A stretch of DNA of 64,000 nucleotides, from NCBI GenBank assembly GCA_958295605.1, contig OY282506.1, forward strand, positions 15,072,226-15,136,225, read 5' to 3'. This DNA is from Ajuga chamaepitys (Eukaryota > Streptophyta > Magnoliopsida > Lamiales > Lamiaceae). Positions 47,500-60,239 of the stretch are shown one piece after another; within the stretch, counting starts at the first letter, position 1, and each line of letters starts with the position of its first letter. The translations under genes and the position numbers were made by a program. Below the pieces are notes generated by a model. It searched no databases. It saw nothing but the letters and a program-made list of their open reading frames with translations, and was not told the origin of the DNA.

Positions 47500-48260
47500 T
47501 GGATCTATTTAGTTTGCATGTATCCAACGAATTCTTAGTGGTAAGTAAACTCCAGCATTTGATATTACTTCTTCTTGGGCTTTGTTAATTGTCATAGCGA
47601 AACATAGTAATAATTGGGAATTGTTTTCTCCTAAACTGAAATGGATACCCTTCATTCTGAGCTAGCGATATCCGTATTCTAGGTATAAAGCCATGATTTC
47701 CAGTATAATGTCCCAAAATAATCTGTGCATCTATCATATTATTCTTGAATTCTCTACATTCTATTCTAGTGACATTACACAATCTATTTGATGGATCAAG
47801 ATTTCTTAAAAAAATAATTAGACACTTTTTTTCAATACTAACTTATGAAAAGGCATACCATTTGGATTAAGGATATCCAGACATTTCTTTGAGTAATACT
47901 TGTCTGTATCAATGGTTCCTTCATCAAAACTGCAAAATATTTTCTCTTCTTCCGGGAATATCCATTCCATACTCTTAGTAAATACTCACTAAGTTTAGGA
48001 TTTTTTTGTGATTTCATATATTTTGTTAAAGTAAACTTTCTTAACAAGGGCCAAAAATATGAGTTCACTAAACTCGCAGAGATAGTTTGTTGAATAGTTG
48101 CCTTTGAGACAACCGACAGGACCTGACAAAAATCTCATTCAAAGACTATTACTTTTTCCCCAAAATTTTCTTCACTGTCCATAACATTCTTAAGTAGTTT
48201 ATCTACATTTTCAATTGTCCGTCTTTTCGCCATTTGGATGAACATGTCATACTTAGTAGA
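47500..48260 (-). pseudogene. Helitron Pif1-type helicase, C-terminal part
   Basis: Minus-strand coding in pieces. At about 48240-48065 it reads RRTIENVDKLL, then FGEKVIVFE, a stop, DFCQVLSVVSKATIQQTISA; family members have GGD-FRQVLPVV here (helicase motif III). Next come LTKYMKSQKNPKLSEYLLRV, then after a gap NRLCNVTRIECREFKNN and GYPFQFRRKQFPI (about 47780-47600), matching the NGTRL and FP-(F/V)-(R/K)RKQFP region of Helitron helicases. An internal stop replaces the GG of motif III and further stops follow. The helicase would unwind donor DNA during rolling-circle transposition. The N-terminal Walker motif and Rep domain are not visible. Confidence 0.85.
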
Positions 48261-49372
48261 TGAAAAATAAGAATTTTTGCTTTGTAATTTTATTTAGGTT
48301 CATTTAAACCTTTCATTTTATAAGAAATAATCAACAAAAATAATTTTTCTTTTGATATTCACGTGCTCCTACAATAACTATTCGTTATACCTCATAATAA
48401 TCTTATATTATATGTGTTTTTTTTTTCCTTCGCAAATGGATGAGTGACAAATAAAGACCATATTTAGCAAATGGAATGAACTGGAGTAAGATGATATGTG
48501 GAAGTTTCTGACTGATCTAATAAACAATTAAATAACAGCCTAATATATCTTATTGATACATGCAATTTACCTTCAAATCCATATCACAACTAGAGTTAGT
48601 CAATTGTAGAGGTACTCAAACTTACACAAGCCTTCTTCAAACCTGCAAATGGTATTAATGGAATTAACATGTTGTGGGGACTTATTGGTTAGCTATACTC
48701 AAGTTCGGTATTTTATGGTTGAGAAGCTTTTTTTTTTTGGGCACAAAATTGAAAGAAGCTAATGATAGTACTCTCTCTATCCTGAAATAATAGTCTTGTT
48801 TCAAGATTTCGTGCCGAAGGAAACTTATGTCGAAATATAATCTTGAAAAATGATCTTGTTCCAATAGGCAATAATCGTACATAACAAAAAAGGATTGAAA
48901 TACAATGTACATAAAATATATACGACTATTTCTTTTTTTCAGAACTCACAACGTAACCCATGAATCCACCGAGGTGTAATCAACTTAGTCACTATCACAA
49001 TAGGTAATTTCTTACTTGTTGATGCTGCAAATTGACAGTATATGGTCGAAATATCCTTGTGATGTACTTTAGTGCTCTCGCAGAACCTCTCATTTTTCCA
49101 ACTGTTCCTAAGAACTCCAAAATACAAGTCTCAATGTCCTCTTCTGAAATGTCTCCAACAATATTCACTTGTAAAAGAACTGAATGTCTTATTACTGAAA
49201 GTTGACTATTTTTCACATGTTTTCTCAACGATAAAAACATCTTCAATGTCAAGCCGTTGCACTTCCTTAGAAAAGGTAAACTGAAAAAAAAAAAAAAAAA
49301 AAGTAACCAAAATAGAAATTAAAATTTAATTGGGATACCATAATACTTCAAATTGAATTGTCCCTCTCCGAG

Positions 49373-49535
49373 AAATCTCTTTTAATAAGTGATTCAATTT
49401 GTTTCTTAATTACTCCAGGGTTAGCCAAAAATCAAGATTGCTCCCTAAGAAATCTTGTTCAAAAAGTGATTCGAAATTAGAGTTGTTTCTTGATTTGTCC
49501 GGCCAGAGTTAGCCAGAAATCAAGATTACAATGGT
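49373..49535 (-). repeat. tandem repeat of about 85 bp in Helitron D
   Basis: Two imperfect copies built on AATCAAGATT, GGCTAAC or GGTTAGCC and CTTGTTCAAAAAGTGATTCG. They correspond to the repeats at 1408-1606 in Helitron C. Without the nested Helitron B they lie about 420 bp from the 5' end of D. Confidence 0.7.
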
Positions 49536-49761
49536 AGCACATGTGGGAATACGTATGTGTTGGACCTCTTTGCTCTATGCTTCGATGTATAAATATTAGA
49601 ATGAGGATACATATAATTAGGATTGGGGATACATAAATATTAGAATTAGGATATATATAATTGAAATATAATTAGGAGTAGGGATACTCAATTAGAATAT
49701 ATTTAGCGGGAATACTTATATGTTTGTATGTGAAATAGAGTTAGGGAACGTTTAATGTTTA

Positions 49762-51571
49762 CTAGCACTACGCACGTGCGTTGCACGTGGTTATAATTTT
49801 TTACTATTATTTAAAAAATAATAATTTGAATGTAAAATAATTGTACATTGTGATCAATGTAATATATATAAACAACTTCGTAGATAATTCAATGTAATAA
49901 GAACTAATCTATTAAACAAACATAATTTTGAATCAACTAAAAACTAAAAGAATCATAAAAGATAAATAGAAAAGTTAAATAATCTTAGTTTTAATTAATA
50001 AGAAAAGTTATAATAATTAACGTTAAATGATTCATAAAAAACGAAATACCATGATATAATGTAGAAATATTTAGTCTTACAAAATTTTCTATTATACATG
50101 TAAAGTTTGATTTATTCAAATTATTGTTTACTTCTTATTATGTTTTGCACCAAATCACTGGCATTGGAAGAAAAATACATTTTTAATTGTCTCATTACAT
50201 TATCAACTGACATCCATAAGTTAATTATTTGTTATATAACACACAAAATATTAGGCCTAACGTATTTTTCTATAATTCTATAATAAATAATTTCGATTTC
50301 AACATACATTTGCACATGAAATTCTTTACATATTTTAGTGTGAGGAAAAACTTCCAGCAACTTAGTATCAAGGTCCAACATCCAACTTTTATTATGAAAG
50401 TTATTTTCTAGTTTTTTTATTATTATTAAGTATGACCCTCTTTAATATAATTTACTTGTCGATTTAAGACTGCATATTTCAATTTTCCCTAATTATTTTC
50501 TCAATGCAACGTCGAAATTTAAAAAAATTATCCGTTATTTAAAATAAAAATCTTACTATAGTATAATTACAAAATAAATAATATTTTTTATGGAAGGTTG
50601 ACTATATAAATATGTCTCACAATCTTCAATCAAAACACATGCTCTAATCTATATAAAATATAATAAATGTTTTAACTAATTTGTAATGTCTTTAATTCCT
50701 TATTTAGTTATAGTGAAATACTCCTAATTTTTCAAACATTGCACATCCATTTAAAAGTCTTATATATACATGTTTAAACCACGCATTTTGATTTTATTTT
50801 TTATTTAGACTATACAGTACTCTATTCGACGTAATTATTTTTTATCTAATCTATTGTCAAGTTAATATTAACATTCACATTCCACTATCTTTATTTTTCC
50901 GCATGTTTTAATTTAATTATGTGATACTCATTCACATAGTATAATTTTGAATCATTCACAGTACAACTTAGTTCATTATTTCTTGTTAGTTCTTTTTTAT
51001 TCTTTATTGTACCCTATAATTTATAGAGCATAGTAAATTCATTTATCAAGTTATTACATATGCTTAAAATATATATATAATATTTCATTGATTTATAATT
51101 TGTTTAATGTTAGATCTTAAATATTTAAAAGAATCTGGTGCAACTATTCATGTCCACTAATTTTTACGTTTGCCATTTTATTATTTCTATTATTAGTACA
51201 ATAAAATTTCACATCTTGGTCTAAACTCCAATTATTATAAGCTTTGTGATTTTTATGTCTCTCTAATTTTCTAACATAACAAATTTTTCTTTGGTCTACT
51301 AAAATTACATCACCTATTAAAAGTATTACATTAATGAATATATTTGTAGATCCGCTATGATAATGAGAAAGATTTCTACAAGTATGTGATTAAAAATGAT
51401 GTTCAACCTATAGATTTATTTGAATAAAATCGATCCATTGAATAGACCAATAGTATTTAAATTTACACGATATCACTACAAATGCATTTATAGTTTGTAT
51501 ATCTTCAGATATATCTTTTATTGATTTCATATATAAGCTACTTTTACCGCTTTCCTCCATCTTTTTCATCT

Positions 51572-51608
<37 letters not shown>

Positions 51609-53267
51609 TTATTTATAAATGACTTTATCGTATATTTTTTTAATTCAATAAAATTCGTAAATCAATTATTATTTTATCTTGTTGTAATGTTTATAAATGT
51701 TACTTATGAAGTATATCGATTTTATTCTTCTAAATCATTGAAAATAAATATAATATATTTAATCTCATTTTTTATAAGCATAATAGTTCAATTTATATTT
51801 ACTTAGTAATGCTCATACAAAAAAAATTAGTGTATAAACATATATATTGCTAGTTTAATATAAATTTTAACAGTAAGGCTAAATATATGCCCAGTTTAAT
51901 CCAAATTTTGAAATACTACATTGTATAATTAACTTGTATGTACATTTAACTACAATATAGATATTTAATTTTTGTTTTTGTATTCTTTTCTCATAGTATA
52001 ATATATGTGACACTTTCACATAAGTTTATTCTTTGATTTTTCTATTATATTACCTAGACTCGTCTATTATAATTTTTTTTTATAATGAAAATTTACTTAG
52101 ACCCTTTAATATTTATAATTTTTACGTTAGTGTTTTTTATAATTTTGTTCATTATGTTAATAAAGTTATATCTACTAATAATAAAGTCTATTCATAAGTT
52201 TGTGTTATCTTTCTTCACAATGTATTTTCTCACTTCTATTCATTTTATCATCATATAGTTCTTATTCAATTGTTTTTGACATTATTTTTTATTGTTGGAC
52301 TTTAATAAAGCGGTATACACAAAAAAAATTGCAATTTTCTAACATTTCTTTTTACTCACTCAAAAGTTAATCTTAAAATATAATCTCAGCGATTTCACAT
52401 GCAAGTCATTTTATTCTTTGATTTTACTTATTGTAATTACATTTGTGCTAATCGGTCTTTCTCCTTTCTCTTCAATTATAGAAGAAACCAATAAGAAAAA
52501 TTATTATAAATTTATGAAGAATCGAATAAAATGTAAACAAATAAAAAGAATAATATAATGTATTTTACTACAAAGGAATAACAATATAAGATATTATGAA
52601 TATTTAGGTTCATCTTATATCATCAGTTGAACTATATATTATATGAAATGTGATAGAAAATTTTATAAGTTGAGACTTGAGAGATGAATTTCAATTATAA
52701 AATGAATCTTAATAAATAGAACTATAAAAAATAAAGTTACTAAATTAGCCTTAAAACTTTACTAATTAATGGTTTTTTTTTTTTCTTTTTATACAGTTTT
52801 CTGCTTTGACAATTATATAAAAGAATCTCATTATAAAAGAGAAAAGAAATTTTAAAATAAAAATAATAATGTTATGTGTATTATTAAAAATAAAGAAAAA
52901 TATAGAATATGATTAATGCATAGGTTCAACTTATGTCATTAGATGAATTATATATCATATCCATGAATTTTTTAGGGTATTGTATCCATGAATTGATAGA
53001 TAACTATATAGGGCTCTAACCAAATAAATAAAACTTTGAGATTATAATTAATAAACTAACCTTAAAAACTAAAATTCATTAATGATATAATAGGCAAATG
53101 AAATTTGTCTAACCATATATATAAATAAAAATTCAAAGATATAGTTTATAAATAAAATTTTAAAGATATATTTACCAAACTAACCTTAAAAATTAAAATT
53201 CATTAAGGATATAATAGGCAAATCAAATTTTGTAAAAAACAACTCACACTTTTATAATAGAAGTAGA
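49762..53267 (-). mobile_element. non-autonomous Helitron copy B, nested in D
   Basis: On the minus strand it starts TCTACTTCTATTATAAAAGT at 53267, preceded by A. It ends with hairpin CACGTGCAACGCACGTG, a spacer and CTAG at 49762, followed by T. It is the same family as copy A (17174-23785) with similarity along most of its length, but it is shorter: it lacks the internal duplication, the long TTA array and the foldback element of A. No coding capacity. A (TA)n run sits at about 51571-51604. Confidence 0.9.
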
Positions 53268-53460
53268 TAAAGTAATTAGAATATAATTAATGAGGATGGA
53301 GAATACGTAGTAGACTATAATTAGCGGGAATATTTTTGTTTGTATGTGGAATAAAATTAGGATTACAATATTGTCCTTAGAATATTTAAACTTAAAAGGG
53401 ATAAAATAGGCCAAACGTAAATTGGCTGAAACTTAAGACACTTTTATATTAGTGTATAGA

Positions 53461-56126
53461 TAAACATTAAAAAATCCTCTTTCTAAATCAAAAAGTAAGA
53501 AATTATTTTCTTTTGTTATCTTTTGTATTTAATCATTGTCCAAAATTTATTGCAGATTTTTTACTAAATTAAATATTCTTATAAATCCCACAAATAGGTA
53601 AATCGTGACTTTAGTCATTTTATATCATCTACGAGTCCAACTTCTATGCAACGGTTGCACCGATGCAACTATTAGTTTTCAACTGTTGGACCTTAAGAAA
53701 TTCAATCATGATGATTTATTCATTTAGAAATATTAAGAAAAAAAGAAAAAGGGTTGAGTTGGTATTTCACTCACTATTCTTCCCAATAAAAGCATCACAA
53801 GTTCCAACACATCTTTTTCGTAATCTCTTTTATCACTCTCTCTCTCTCATTTTCTTCTTTTCATAACCTCTATTATCACTCTCTCTCCTTTTCAAAATCA
53901 ATGGAACATTTAGAAGACCTCCGTTAGTTGAATTTGACCAAGCTTTCTTCCTCTCTTCATGGCTGCGCAAATTTTTCCTTTTCTCCCCCAATCATTCTTC
54001 ATCCCGTAGAGAAAAATGCACTGCACTTTTGACCCCAAAATTTTTAAAACAAGCATATGTAGTCCCATAAACATATAGCACAATCAATCCCAAATTTAAC
54101 GAAGTAAACGTTTTTGGGCACGTGCTTAGCACATGCCCGTTAAGTGACCTCAATAATTAAAAGAAAAAGAAATAATCTATTAAACAAAAAAATTACGCCC
54201 AAAAAAGAATCAGAGCAAACCCTTGTCTCATCAAAAGAATCGCCAACCCCAAATTGCGACCAATTTGAAGTATTTTACAGAATCCTTCAAGGAAGCGATT
54301 AGGAAGAAGAAAATGTTGTGAAGGAGGCGATTAGAAAGATAGGCAATGGAAATCATTAATTTTCTTTCCAAGTTAGTATATTGTATTATACATTTTCTGT
54401 AAAATCTGAACCTTTTTACAGCAAATCTACTAAGAATGTGTGTTTCTGCGTGCTTTTGTAATTTTTTGTGTTGATTGACCTAATTTTGTTTTCAAAACTC
54501 CCAGATGCAGATGAGGAAGGTGGTGCTGATGGAGACGAAGAATTTGGTGAGTTCATTTTCATTATCTTTTCTAATTTCTAATCTCAATTTTGATATGGGC
54601 AATTTTGGATGATTAAGGGATGTTATCTCTTGATTTTCTGAAACCATGATTGTTTTGGGGCAATATTTGTGTGCTAAAATGACATTTAGTTTGGGACATA
54701 GGGAGTACTAAAATTTTAATTCTATATTGATGCTAGATAATGACATTTCTATTGTTTATTTACAAATAGACCAAGAAACCAGAACTTTTACCTAATGGAA
54801 AGAAGAAACTTTCATAAAACATAAAAAAACTACAAAAAATAACTCCAATCTCTAGCAATATCCGACCCTAAGAGTATCTTGAAATCTCTATTATTTGCAG
54901 CTTTTGGATAGTTTCCTTGCAATTCTTTTAGTTATTACTTATATTCTTGTTTAGATAAGTCTAGAAAAATCGTACATTAAGAGTATGGAAGGTGTAAGAA
55001 CTTTTCCGCCACATGAGGGTGATTGTCATATGCTAATGTAACTTGCTACCTCAACTCAGTTATATGGCAAAGGGATTTGTTAAGAGTCATCTTTTATGCC
55101 AAACAGATTGGAGATATTTTCTTCTAGGGCATTGATACAAGGAAAACAAAATTCATATTACTATTTGCATTAAAAATGTTGTTTCAAAGCCTAGTTATAT
55201 TACCTCTACTGCAGCATTTGAATTTGAAAATCTAGTCTAAAGTTCTTGTGAGAAATAGATCTTGTGCTCTTGATTCAAACTTTTGAGGCTTTGATATATT
55301 TATGATCGTTGCATTTGTTGATTTTTTGCATTCATGTGAGGATGATAGTTATACACCACACATCAAATGATGACTATGTGTTAATTGAAAATGGAGGTTA
55401 ATAGCGGGTGTTAATTTTGCAGTTTTCAATGCCCAAACTAGCTAGGCTTGGAGAAGGTTCTTGTTGAATGCTCAGATCATCATTGACATCTAACCACATA
55501 CAATATTCAAATAGATTGCATTAGGGGATTGGTGTAACTCCAAGAGCAGCTTTTTTGTAGGCCGCATGTTTAAGCTATGTTGCCTTCTATTTTATGAAAT
55601 CGTTTTCATTATTATGTATTGCTTTTACCCAATAGAAAATTTTAAGTTTTGATGTTAATTTTTTCATTTTCTCATATTGGATTTTCTGTCATTCTACCAG
55701 TTAATTAGAATTCATTCAAGGAATTCACAGCTTGGATTGATCAGTGAATTGTTGGCGATTTAATGACTTTGTTGTTGATGAGGACATTTGTAACTTGTAG
55801 TTTCTCTTTGGTTTTTGTTGTGTTGTGACTGTATAGGAAATGGTAGAATGATATATAAAGTTATGTGTGCATAATGAGATAGGTTTTGGCTCTAATTTGT
55901 TGTTTTTTTCCCTCTAAGAATGGATTTTTTTCTTTCAAACAGGTTGTGAAGATGGGACCAAAATTGTTATTTCATATGGGACCAAAAATCCCAAAATTTT
56001 TAACAGAAAACGTGACGGCAGGACCACTTGTGCTAGTGAAAATTCCTTTGGGGTAAATTTGGCAATGCCTGGGACCAAAATGAAACAGACCCGTGTCTTG
56101 GGGGACTAAAATCGCAATTTTCTCAA
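53461..56126 (+). other. no complete gene; one exon-like piece
   Basis: At 54505-54546 a 42-bp piece bounded by CCCAG and GTGAGT reads, in one frame, DADEEGGADGDEEF and looks like a small acidic exon. 54290-54360 nearby is also of mixed composition. With no neighbouring exons identified it could be captured or relic gene sequence. Words such as TGGGACCAAAAT and GGGGGACTAAAAT at 55955-56115 and GACCCCAAAATTTTT at 54031 resemble ends of plant DNA transposons, but I could not pair them. Confidence 0.4.
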
Positions 56127-56880
56127 TTTTGTAACAAGATGCCATTAAGGATGGAAAGAATTTGGTTTTTATAAGAGGGAGTAGTGTTTTTACTATGGAA
56201 AATATAAGATTTGCTAAAGTTATTAAGCTGACTTGAAGCTTCACTATACCGAAGGAGAATTTATTTGATAAAGGAAGCATGTATAGGGTTGGCTTCACAA
56301 AATAAGAGGGAATCATCCGCAAAGAGAAGGTGGGAGATAGCTGGTCCATTGCAGCTAATTTTGAGGGCATTATAGTCACCTCTAAGGCAGGCCTGCTTGA
56401 TAAGGTTAGAGAGGGCTTTTGATAAGATAATGAAGAGGTAGGGTGAAACGGGGTCTCCTTGCCTAATGCAACGAGAGGGGGTAATGTATCCTGAAGATTG
56501 ACCATTTAAGCAAAAGGAGAAGGATGATGAACTAACACAGTGATGATCCACCCAACAATAACAGAGGAAAAGCACATCTTGGTCATGACATCTTTCAAGA
56601 AATGCCATTCAACTAGGTCATATGCTTTAGCCATGTCAAGCTTGATAGCCATAAAACCTTTTTTCCTATTCCTAAGATTTTTCAGATAGTGGTAGCATTC
56701 ATGAGCAATCACAACATTTCCAGAATATAACGACCCGAAAGAGAGGCAGCTTGATTGTCACAAACACACAAAGGTAGGCAACTCTTTATTCTATTGGCTA
56801 AGATTTTAGAAATGATCTTATAGGTAACATTACAAAGACTAATAGGGCGATATTGGGAAAAAAGAGTTGGACGGTTTCAT
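56127..56880 (-). pseudogene. LINE reverse-transcriptase remnant
   Basis: Minus-strand coding in shifted frames. It starts QYRPISLCNVTYKIISKILA (about 56860), then KGFMAIKLDMAKAYDLVEW, RQGDPVSPYLFIIL, HLLFADDSLLF (about 56330) and YSEASSQL. These are the RT motifs of plant L1-type LINEs, including the catalytic FADD. Frameshifts, a stop and loss of both ends (endonuclease and RNase H) make it a dead fragment. It ends abruptly at about 56127. Confidence 0.9.
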
Positions 56881-57095
56881 TCGAGTTGTTAACTCTTCTT
56901 CCATAACTGATAATGACCGGTACAATGAACCAGAAAATCCAACCTACACTAAAGCTAAAAAACAAAGCCGAGGTGATACATGCTAGTTTTACATGTATTT
57001 TATGTCAACAATTTATTTTTGCACATTTAATTTTTGTTTTTATTTTTATCTATTTTGATTTTACGTGGGTATTTTCTTGTTAGTATTTTCAGGGA

Positions 57096-58030
57096 TTGTG
57101 CATGCATACTAGGTCTAAGGGAAAAGAACATCTTGTTCCGTGTGATCCGAAAATTGAAGCTACAGCCCGAAGACACAGAGCAAGGAGAAATCAACCGGTT
57201 GAGATGGAAAATATGCCGAACCAAGAAGAGGTTATGAACCACATTCTGTTGGCACTGGCCAATTTGGATGACAGAGTCACAAGTATCCAACAACAACAAC
57301 CTCCACAGAATCTAGTACTTCCAGTAGGAAATCAGAATAATTATGAGAATGATGATGAGGACACTTCTCCGATAAGTGACTGTCTCCGTCCTCTGCCTAA
57401 TTAGAATCCTGGAGGAGTACAACTGCCACCACTCAATGCACACAGTTTTGAGCTCAAACCAGCGCTTGTGCAACAAAATCAGTATGGCGGTACTGATTTG
57501 GAAGATCCGAACACTCATTTAACTAAGTTTCGGAGAGTGGCTGATACAATAAAAATCAACGACGTACCGTATGAGCAAGTGAAGATGAGGCTCTTTCCTT
57601 TTTCCTTAAAGGATAGGGCCCTGCAGTGGTTTAATTCGTTAGAGGAGATCACTGAGTGGGATGAGTTAAGTGAAAGGTTTCTATTGAAGTACTTCCCACC
57701 CAGCAAGATGCTAGAGCTGTAGAATAAAATCACATAGTTCAGACAGTTGGATCAGGAGCCACTGGGTGAAGCATGGGAAAGATTCAGAGATATACTCCGA
57801 AGCTGTCCTCAGCATGGGTTCACCAGGAAACAACAAATCTGTAAGTTTTACAATGGCTTACTTGCACCCACTAGAGATCACGTAGACGCAGCGGCAGGAG
57901 GGAGTCTGATGGAGAAGAGTGTGAATTCTGCGTTTGCTATTCTAGATGCTATGTCTAGAATCAGTTATCAATGGCCGAATGAGCGTAATCAGCCGAGGAG
58001 AGTGGCTAGTGTAGTTTAAGTGGAAGCAAT
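57096..58030 (+). pseudogene. Athila-type gag, broken
   Basis: Starts near MHTRSKGK and DPKIEATARRHRARR, then a stop at 57402. After that comes the retrotransposon gag core (PNTHLTKFRRVADTI, RLFPFSLKDRALQWF, FLLKYFPPSK), two stops near 57720-57735, and a further stretch with EAWERFRDILRSCPQHGF and QICKFYNGL. A frameshift at about 58015 separates it from the next part. The frame is otherwise conserved between stops, so decay is moderate. Confidence 0.85.
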
Positions 58031-58036
58031 CAGAAT

Positions 58037-59608
58037 TTGGCTTCTCAGATATCAGCTTTGACTACCCATATGAACTTGCTAACTAATTTGACGTTAGCAC
58101 AACATTCTGAGCAATCACAGCCGCAACTAACCCAAGAAGAGATGGAAGATGTGAATTTTGTGAATCAGCGAAATTTCAATAGTTACCAAGGTAATCAGCC
58201 AAGGTATAATCAACATTCACAAGGTAACCAATATCTGCAAGGGAATCGGAATTACTCCAATTTGGCTTATGGAAATTCGAAGAACACCCTTACTCCTCCA
58301 CCAGGGTTCAAAGTCACAAATGGAATCATACATGATGGAAGAAACCCAACTCCGGATGAGTTAAAAGAAGCACAAGCAGCAGAGTTTGAGGAGAAGTTAG
58401 CTCAGCTGGAGAAGAAAATGGAAGGAAAGCATAATGAGTTAAGTAAAAGCATAGCGGGCATGGGTGCAGAATTGAAAAGTGTGGCATTGGACATCCAGCA
58501 CTTGATTAGAGCAACAACAGCTCAACATAAGCAAGCACAGTTTCCTAGTGATACAGTGGTTAATCAGAGGGAACATTGTCAAGCCATTCAGTTGAGGAGT
58601 AGGACTGAATATGAAGGACCGAAGAAGCCTGTGGTGGAAGGCAAAGTCACTGAGAAAGAGCACTTGGAAGAACAAGCTGGACCAAAAGGAAAAGGCAAAG
58701 AAGCTGAGAAACCTATAGAGAGGGGGATTACATTTGAAGGTGGCCCAAAATATGTTCCTCCCATTCCATACCCTCAAGCACTGAGACGAAAGAAAGTGGA
58801 CGACCAGTTTGCTAAGTTCTTAGACATCTTCAAGAAGATTCAAATCAATATCCCATTTGTAGATGCACTTCAACAAATGCCCAATTATGCAAAATTTCTC
58901 AAGGAAGTGCTAGCGAAGGAAAGAAAGATTGAAGATTATGAGACTGTCAACTTGACCAAGGAGTGTAGTGCAGTAATTCAAAGGAAGTTACCACTGAAGC
59001 GGAAAGATCCAGGTAGCTTTACAATTGCTTGCAAGTTAGGTAATGTCACGTTTGATAGAGCACTATGTGATTTAGGAGCTAGCATTAATCTTATGCCGTT
59101 TTCTATGTTTTAAAAATTAGGAATAGGCACGATTAAACCTACCACAATTGCACTTCAAATGGCTGATAGATCTCTGACTTATCCTAGGGGGATTGTAGAA
59201 GATGTTCTTGTGCAAGTAGATAAATTCATATTTCCTGCAGATTTTGTGGTCTTAGATATGATGGAGGATAAGGATGTTCCTTTAATTCTAGGTCGCCCAT
59301 TTTTAGCAACGGGCAGTGCTTTAATTGATGTCCAAAAAGGAGACCTCACACTTAGAGTAAATAAAGAAAAATTGACATTCTATATTTATAAGGCCATGAA
59401 AATGCATGATGATGAAGAGGTTAATCAAGTTGAAACATGTAGTGCTATAGATAGTTTAGATACTACATTTCGTGGAGAAATTCTCGCACCAAGTGATGCA
59501 TTAAAGAGTTGTATTACCAATTCAAATTTTTCTGTGAAAGACAATGATGCTACTAATCTTGATCTCGTGGATGGGGTTAGTGCTTTGAATGATTTGCAGG
59601 AAAAGTAG
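58037..59608 (+). pseudogene. Athila gag C-terminus and aspartic protease
   Basis: Gag C-terminal part (Gln-rich, then PPGFKVTNGI). Next comes a basic/acidic linker, then PPIPYPQALRRKKVDDQFAK, typical of Athila. The protease active site is LCDLGASINLMP, and LILGRPFLATGSALIDV follows. One in-frame stop at 59111-59113 lies just after the protease active site. The zinc knuckle is not evident. The protease would process the polyprotein in an active relative. Confidence 0.85.
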
Positions 59609-60028
59609 ATGGAAGATGCAGGGAAGGAGGACATCACTAAGAAAGTTGTGAAAAAAATACCCGAGGAGAAGGTACGCGGACCTAAGCTAAAACCATTGCC
59701 GGAGCATCTGAGATATGAATTTCGTGATCTTGAGAAAAAGCCATCGGAGCGCAATAAAAAGGTCCGTGGTCAAATGATAAAGAATCGACACTTTGAACCC
59801 GGTGAACAAGTTCTCTTGTTCAACTCGCGGCTGTGATTGTTTCTCGGAAAGTTGAAGTCACGATGGACGGAACCTTTCCAAATCAAGCATGTTCGAAAGT
59901 CGGGCGTAGTGGAATTGATGGATGCACAAGGAAGCACATACCTTGTAAATGGTCAGAGGATCAAGAAATACTACAACCCGAGTCAAGTTGCAACCGTAGA
60001 TGATTTACGGTTGACCGAGCTGAACTAA
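59609..60028 (+). pseudogene. fused RT start and integrase tail
   Basis: PKLKPLPEHLRYEF, which in relatives directly precedes reverse transcriptase, runs straight into KVRGQMIKNRHFEPGEQVLL and, after a single stop at 59834-59836, FLGKLKSRWTEPFQIKHV and GQRIKKYY, the C-terminal end of integrase. The junction at about 59720 keeps the reading frame, so RT, RNase H and the integrase core (normally over 2 kb) are cleanly absent. Confidence 0.85.
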
Positions 60029-60239
60029 AAATTCAAAAGGTCATCAAGCTAAAGACGATAAAAGTAGCGGTTGTCGGGAGGCAACCCGATGCTTTTGTTT
60101 TAGTTTAAGTTTTCGGATTTTAAATTTTATGTTTTGAATTATTTTAATTTGTTTATGCATAGAAAATACGACGTCATCGAAGAAGCAAGGAAAGAAGTGA
60201 AAAGGTGCGAGAAAAATGAGTAAAAACGGAGTTAGAAGG

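Larger units (their letters stand above)
45395..53460 (-). mobile_element. decayed coding Helitron copy D, interrupted by copy B
   Basis: On the minus strand the 5' end is TCTATACACTAATATAAAAG at 53460, preceded by A. The 3' end is a hairpin CACGTGCAACGCACGTG, a short spacer and CTAG at 45395, followed by T. After removing the nested Helitron B (49762-53267) it is about 4.6 kb. It carries remains of a Pif1-type helicase (47500-48260) and an RPA70-like protein (45988-47280), as known for plant Helitrons. No Rep (HUH) nuclease motif was found, and multiple stops make it inactive. Two MITE-type pieces and tandem repeats also lie inside. Confidence 0.85.

Noticed and set aside
54017..56130. Paired ends of one DNA transposon around the exon-like piece
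   Set aside because: Both sides contain GACCAAAAT-type words, but they do not align as inverted repeats over any useful length.
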